Below are positions 59,656-64,000 of a DNA stretch of 64,000 bases, in pieces. The position numbers were made by a program, and so were the translations under genes. The notes beneath the pieces are model-generated. The model was not told the origin of the DNA. It did not search any database and saw only the letters and a list, made by a program, of their open reading frames with translations. The DNA lies in assembly GCA_963755635.1 (NCBI GenBank), contig CAVWKS010000004.1, positions 60,423-124,422 of the forward strand. The letters are read 5' to 3'. Source of the stretch: AC-32 sp963755635 (GTDB lineage: Bacteria; Actinomycetota; Thermoleophilia; Gaiellales; Gaiellaceae). Each line of letters opens with the position of its first letter. Position 1 is the first letter of the stretch.

Positions 59656-60629
59656 GCCTGGTCGGTCTGCCCCTCCTGCCGGCGGCTCCCTCTACGGACG
59701 GATGCCCTGCAAGCGTCGGATCTGCCCGAGCTACGCGCCGCTGTGGGCCTATGACTGGCGAATCGTCCTGCTGGAGAACCTGATCGCCTACGCCGGCAAG
59801 GCCGTCGTCTACACGCTCACGCCGCCTGGGTGCGACGTCCTGCCCTGGCATCGTACCCGCTGCGGGCACCCCCCGGCGTGCCCTGCTCCGGCGAGCGCGG
59901 CCGCGCCATCGAGGAAGTGGGCACGGATGCGCTGGAACAAGACTTGTCAGAAGCGTGCCTCCCGGCTCGACGAGACGGCGCAGGCGGCGGTTCGGGCGCG
60001 AGGTCGGCATGCGGGCGAACGCGCTCACGATTGCCAAGGAGGCGCAGAAGCGCGGCGCCGTGCACTTCCACTACGCCCTGGGGGTCGAGACCGCGCTTGA
60101 GCTGCGCGCTGCGAAGGCGTTCCGGCGCCACCTCGAACGGCTTTCGCAGAGGCGCCGTTACTCCTTCGGGCACGTCAACGGGAAGTTCGCGCTGCCTGCG
60201 GCCGGCTCGCGAAGCAGCGGCCTACCTGTCGAGCTACTTCCTCGGCGGGCGCGGTCACAAGGCGAAGCTGACGGAGGCGGTGCATAACCCGGAGTTGCCG
60301 CGAATGCCGCTCTACGTCTCCCGACGGCTACGCGAGTCACCAAGACGACCATGCGGAACAAGCGCCGGCAACGGCACGCCTGGGTCTGCCGCGAGAGGGA
60401 CGCGGGATGCCTGCTTGGTGGAGCGACCTGGAGAGCGCGGGTCGACGTCCTCTCTGCTCGGGCGTACACGTGGAGGCGAGGCTTCAGCATGCGACGAAGC
60501 TGCGGGCGATCCTCGGGGCGAGTCCGTAGCGTCGCGCGGGGGCTCCGCCGCGGAAGCGGCGCGGCCACGCGTGATGCGACTCACACCGCGGAGGCCACCG
60601 CTTGTCCCGGGCTGCCGCTGCTTCGGTAG
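59612..60629 (+). pseudogene. Replication initiator (Rep, plasmid/AICE type), several frameshifts
   Basis: GTG 59612. Pieces in successive frames: LYGRMPCKRRICPSYAPLWAYDW and VVYTLTPPGCDVLPWHRTRCGH; FGREVGMRANALTIAKEAQKRGAVHFHYALGVET; EAAAYLSSYFLGGRGHKAKLTEAV; MRNKRRQRHAWVCRERD. Together they resemble actinobacterial replication initiators, with QKRGxxHxH as the probable metal-binding HxH motif. Breaks are near 59975, 60200 and 60345. It is either decayed or poorly sequenced. Exact C-terminus is unclear. Confidence 0.6.
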
Positions 60630-61064
60630 CGCTGCGATGTGCGCCTCCACTGCATCGCCCAGTCACTGATCCTGACCGCTCGGGCTGGGGCTGTGGCCAT
60701 CGGACGAGCGTCCACGAGGGACGAACGCGGCCCGCAGGGCCGCTGGCTTGATCTTGTATGGCACGAGGCTCACACCGCAATAACGTCCCGGGACGATCGG
60801 AACGGGAACGGTCAAAGTTGACCGCGTGCGCAAATAGTGCGTTAATGAACTTGCTCTACCTGAGCAGGGTGGATTTGGAGGGCAGGGACGACTCGCTCCC
60901 TGCGGCGCATCTCTCGTGTTCGCTAACGCGAACGTCCGCTGTTCGTTCGTTACCGATTCGACGCAAGTCGAGTCCAGGGAAGATCACGCTCTCGGCCGCC
61001 GAGTTCAGCACCCCCGGCCGCGGTACCGACGTTCCGAGCAGACCTGCGGCCTAGGAGGTTCCAC
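60630..61064. other. Non-coding stretch within the element, with a GTTCGC-TAAC-GCGAAC dyad
   Basis: No reading frame looks coding. A perfect dyad, GTTCGC (60918-60923) and GCGAAC (60928-60933), is followed by repeated GTTCG, and AGGAGG precedes the ATG at 61065. It may hold the promoter of the MACPF-like gene or element-specific sites. Confidence 0.4.
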
Positions 61065-62440
61065 ATGGCCCTTGTGCAAGTGACCTTGCCTTATACGAGC
61101 GGTTACGATTTTGGAGCGGGCGGCGTACCTTGCTTCCGGGAGTCCGATGGGCAAGGTCGTGGAGGGTGCTCAGACTGGTGTGGAGGTGCGGCAGGTGCGA
61201 CGACGTCGTTTGACATTCGCCGCATCAACTCAACCGAGGAGCTGGAGAAGAAGCTCGGCATCGACGTGGAGGCAAGCTACGGCTGTGCTTTGTTTGGTGC
61301 CGGCATTTTGGCGCGCTTCGGATTCGCGCAAGAGTCGAAAGGTGCAGAGCAGCTCGCTGTTTCTCTCAGTCAACGCGAACGTCTCCCTTGAGTTCCTGTC
61401 GATCGATGATCCGGCTGACGGCATCGGCCAAAGAACTTGTCAATCGAACTGATGCGTTCGCGACCCGCTACGGAAACATGTTTGTTCGAGGGGTGGGTCG
61501 AGGTGGCCTCTTCATAGGCGTTATTCAAATCAACACTGAGAACTCTGAAGACTCGAACTCAATTTCAGCCGAGTTGGAGGGGTCGTATGGACTCTTCCAC
61601 GGTGACGCCAAAATGAAGTTGGACAACATCACGAAGAAGTACAAGAGTGATATTCACGTCAGCGTCTACCATGCAGGCGGGCCGATCGATCTACAATGGG
61701 TGACCTCGCGATCCGATCGAGCTATACGGCCTGTTGAAGCAGTTCCTTGAATCCCTTCAGAAGGACCCGGCGGGAAACTCGAAACCTTACTATGTGACGT
61801 TGGCGCCAATTGCGATAGCGGACGGTCCAATTCCTCCTAACACCGCACAGATTCAACACGCGCAGGATGTCCTAGTGTTCTGCGCAAAGGAGCGCAGCGC
61901 CATACTCGACAACCTCAACCTGCTCGAGTACGTCCGCCAAAACTCGTCGATAGACACCGCCGCCAACAACTCCTGACTCCGTCACGGCGAGCATGAACGG
62001 ATACCAGGCGGACCTTGACCATCTTTCTCAGTGCGCATCGCAAGCGATCAACGATGTGACGAAGGCAGTGATGCCGGCCGAGTTTCACCCCGATGGCCAG
62101 CAGGACGGGGGGGGCCTACCCACGGGGATCAATGCCTGACCCGATGCCTACTGCCAAGGTGGGCCCCACCGTCACTGTCCCGGACTTCTCAAGCTGCAAA
62201 GGATGGGATGCTTGCGTCCAACAAGCGTCGCAGTTGGGCCTCAATGCAATCAATTCGTCGTGGACCAGGGACTGGGGCGTTCAAGGTCCTCAGCCAAGTC
62301 CCGCCAGCCGGACAGTCACTTACCGAGGGGAGCAACGTGACGATCGTGACGCACGGCGCGCCGCCCCCGCAAAACTCACCGTTGTTGTTGTCCGTGGAGC
62401 AGGCGAGCAGTTGCTCAATGTTGGTCTTCATCACATGTAG
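61065..62440 (+). pseudogene. Probable MACPF (perforin-like) protein with PASTA tail, many frameshifts
   Basis: ATG 61065 after AGGAGG. Successive frames assemble a single protein: EELEKKLGIDVEASYGCALFGAG, SLFLSVNANVSLEFLSIDDP, ATRYGNMFVRGVGRGGLFIGV, ELEGSYGLFHGDAKMKLDNI, then PYYVTLAPIAIADGPIPPNTA, HAQDVLVFCAKERSAILDNL, DLDHLSQCASQAINDV and a PASTA-like end (VTVPDFSSCKGWDACVQQAS, PPAGQSLTEGSNVTIVTHGAP). YGNMF-x6-GG fits the MACPF signature Y-G-T/S-H-F/Y-x6-GG in spacing. About seven breaks occur, including an 8-G run near 62110. MACPF assignment is inference. Confidence 0.55.
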
Positions 62441-62460
62441 ATCGAGAAAGAGAGGTTCTA

Positions 62461-62932
62461 GTGGGCGCCGACGACGAAACCGTCAATGATTCCTCCAAGA
62501 GCGAGGAAAGGCGGGTCCTTCACCGTCCCGGAGACGACGCTCACGGGGCCACCGCCCGACATAGCAGGCGATCCCGACAAGCTGAAGATCTACGAAGCGA
62601 TTCAAGACGGAATTAACGACGCTAACGGCGGCCGCCCGAACGCCGCTCCGGTTGATCTAACCGGCGACGAAACGACCGCGCAGGCCTACGATGCCGGCTA
62701 CCACTTCGCAAAAGGGGAGCTGCCGCTACCTCCGCCGCCTGCTGAACTCAAGAACTGGTACTCCGGACCGATGCTTGAAGAAGCCAAGGGCGGCGAGCCC
62801 TACCCGTACGACCCCGCTCTACGCGCGATCGAAGAGTGGTTAGGCTTGGAAGAAGACCCGCACATCGAGAACGCTGAGTTCCCGACGGATACCACCGAGC
62901 CGCCTGGCGCCGGTTCCGGCCCCGGGGATTGA
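62461..62932 (+). pseudogene. Acidic hypothetical protein, one apparent frameshift
   Basis: GTG 62461 follows AAAGAGAGG and gives MGADDETVNDSSKSEE; coding then shifts one frame at about 62505 to GGSFTVPETTLTGPPPDIAG and runs on to TGA 62932. It contains DKLKIYEAIQDGINDANGGRP and AQAYDAGYHFAKGELPLPPPP. It is acidic and Pro-rich, without a membrane segment. Located 20 bp after the MACPF-like gene, it may be its partner. No family was recognised. Confidence 0.5.
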
Positions 62933-63058
62933 TGCTCTACCTTGAACACGCGATCGGCGGCGATGAACCAGTAGGCGAAGAGCGGCCCGAGCAAAGGAAC
63001 GAGCGGAACCTCGCTTGATCACGCAAACCACGCCGGTAACACTTAGATGCGCGGGCCG

Positions 63059-63671
63059 TCAGCAGACGCCTTCGGGTCCGACGGTGACCCCGTCGATGAA
63101 GTCAAGCGAGTAGTCGACGTCGGGGTAGTCGATGGGCCAACGCTCGGCCAGGCGGTGGCGGTTGGTCCACGTCGGCCTCGTGAGCGATCTTGTTGCGCCG
63201 GTCCACGATCAGGGTCAGCTCGCGCTTCACGCCTTCGGGCTTCATCATAGGTGCGAGGCAACGGCCTCCCAGAGCTTGATGGGGGAAATCAGGCGTATTG
63301 CGTCTGCGACCTTGTCCGGCTTCTGGAAGGTGAGGAGGCCATGCCTCTGCCGGATTTCACTATCGAGCCAGTCGGAATTCCCGATGTTCGACAGCGCGAG
63401 CTGCACGCTTGACATGGAGACCTCAAATCGCGAGAAGGCGAGCGTGCCGATGCCTCCGGATGCATGCGTGGCGATCATTCCGACCCTGGACCTTTTCGTG
63501 CACGTAGTGATCCATTGCACTCACACCCATCACAAGGGCCGCGCGGAGAATGTCGGAGGTGTCGAGAGCCTCTGTCGTCTGAGCATCGACCGCACGTGCC
63601 ACCGCTACAAGGTCGCGGGCGTAGCCGGAGGTGTTGTCCCTGAAAAAGTCGATGGGCGCCTGGGCGGGCAC
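63059..63671 (-). pseudogene. HEPN-domain (RiboL-PSP-HEPN-like) protein, several frameshifts
   Basis: GTG 63671. Frames join as PIDFFRDNTSGYARDLVAVARAVDAQTTEALDTSDILRAAL (in two phrases) then SAMDHYVHEKV, RFEVSMSSVQLALSN, TFQKPDKVADAIRLISPIKLWE, and finally VKRELTLIVDRRNKIAHEADVD and IDYPDVDYSLDFIDGVTVG. RNKIAH is the RxxxxH signature of HEPN ribonucleases. HEPN proteins of this type occur in defence and toxin systems. It lies 13 bp downstream of the partial gene at the window end. Breaks are near 63510, 63250 and 63145. Confidence 0.6.
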
Positions 63672-63684
63672 TAGAGGCGCTGCC

Positions 63685-64000
63685 TTACTCCGTCAGCGAA
63701 ACGATCTGCTCCGCGAGCTCTTCGAACTGGTCACGGAAAGCGTCGCGCGAAGCAACCGTTGCTTCTAGAACAATCCCAGCCTGACCGATCTGCTCCTCTG
63801 ACAGGGCGAAAATCGGCGTCTGCGCTTCTTGCGACTTCGCGATGAGGCTGTTGAAGTCGGCAATGGTTGAGAGGCAGTCAGGCAGGGCGTCGATCTTGAC
63901 TCGTACTGCTTCTTCTTGAGCAGCATCCAGCGCCCTTCAGTTCGGGAGCGAGACGCCTCTGAACGGTTTCACCGATCTCGCCGATCCATTTTTCGAACGA
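63685..64000 (-). pseudogene. Hypothetical protein, 5' end beyond window, one apparent frameshift
   Basis: Minus-strand coding enters from the right edge as SFEKWIGEIGETVQRRLAPELK, shifts one frame near 63935 and continues ALDAAQEEAVRVKIDALPDC and AQTPIFALSEEQIGQAGIVLE to TAA 63685. The sequence is helical and acidic, with no recognised domain. It is immediately upstream of the HEPN gene, so the two probably form an operon; partner or antidote roles are possible but unproven. Confidence 0.45.

Larger units (their letters stand above)
59333..64000. mobile_element. Left end of a putative integrative element (continues past window)
   Basis: Bounded on the left by the tRNA-Thr remnant. Contents are element-like: a Rep protein of the plasmid/AICE kind, a probable MACPF-PASTA protein, an acidic unknown and a HEPN protein with partner. 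G+C drops noticeably around 61.2-62.0 kb, and tight operon packing is lost. No integrase, relaxase or FtsK-like transfer gene is visible here, so mobility is inferred. Confidence 0.6.

Noticed and set aside
60758..61054. A 98-codon plus-strand ORF in the element
   Set aside because: No domain, weak start and mixed composition; it overlaps a region rich in small dyads.

Overview
The window is uniformly very G+C-rich, with GTG/TTG starts, 4-bp stop/start overlaps, a Tad pilus locus, ThyX, FolE2, large AAA-LuxR regulators and a complete bacterial hopanoid operon. Together these suggest an environmental actinobacterium, most likely of the class Thermoleophilia (Gaiellales/Solirubrobacterales-like); this placement is inference from gene content. 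No rRNA gene, complete tRNA, CRISPR array or replication origin is visible. About ten genes in the chromosomal part carry apparent single-base frameshifts, nearly all equivalent to one extra base, which looks more like consensus error in the assembly than gene decay.

Layout. 1-9.5 kb: an OsmC fragment, an FAD oxidoreductase, a divergent pair of peptidoglycan enzymes (M15 peptidase and L,D-transpeptidase), two very small genes, a frameshifted GT-C glycosyltransferase, the principal sigma factor, asparaginase and an Fpg glycosylase. 9.5-25 kb: a MarR/ankyrin divergent pair with a clear palindromic operator, hydrolase, FMN-dependent oxidase, kinase fragment, FolE2, PlsY, two superoxide dismutases head to head, an SDR, an ECF sigma/anti-sigma pair, ThyX, DUF72, a class V aminotransferase, a subtilase with C-terminal VSWSD repeats, an epimerase and a lytic transglycosylase. 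25-36.3 kb: a long minus-strand run holding a copper/membrane module (CopCD and three small membrane proteins) and the hopanoid operon hpnC-hpnD-hpnE-shc-hpnH-hpnG-ispH-yjbQ-like, with DUF192 upstream. 36.3-47.4 kb: an M15-like secreted protein divergent from a complete Tad/Flp operon (flp, tadE, tadG-like, cpaB, cpaE, cpaF, a vWA-TadB fusion, tadC, a coiled-coil protein). 47.4-51.6 kb: epimerase, cyclophilin, DUF2079 membrane protein, SRPBCC protein with a strong terminator, DUF4242 protein.

51.6-59.2 kb is the most unusual chromosomal region. A 2.8-kb AAA-LuxR regulator is bracketed by perfect 32-bp inverted repeats. Beyond it lies a minus-strand operon with MauE-like and MauD-like disulfide-maturation proteins followed by a Tat-exported Cys/Trp-rich small protein, resembling the maturation half of methylamine dehydrogenase without its heavy chain. 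A cupredoxin-PASTA protein that has lost its copper ligands is divergent from it.

From 59.33 kb to the end the DNA changes character. It begins with the 3' half of a tRNA-Thr(CGU), a typical attachment-site remnant, then a plasmid/AICE-type replication initiator in several frames, a probable MACPF (perforin-like) protein with a PASTA tail, an unknown acidic protein, and a HEPN ribonuclease-type protein with an upstream partner that runs off the window. This is best read as the left end of an integrative element. Frameshifts are several times denser here than in the rest of the window.

Small repeats link distant sites: three copies of the 15-bp palindrome GTAACAG(T/A)CTGTTAC, and three copies (one internally deleted) of a ~66-bp hairpin-bearing element, each at the 3' end of a gene and in that gene's orientation.
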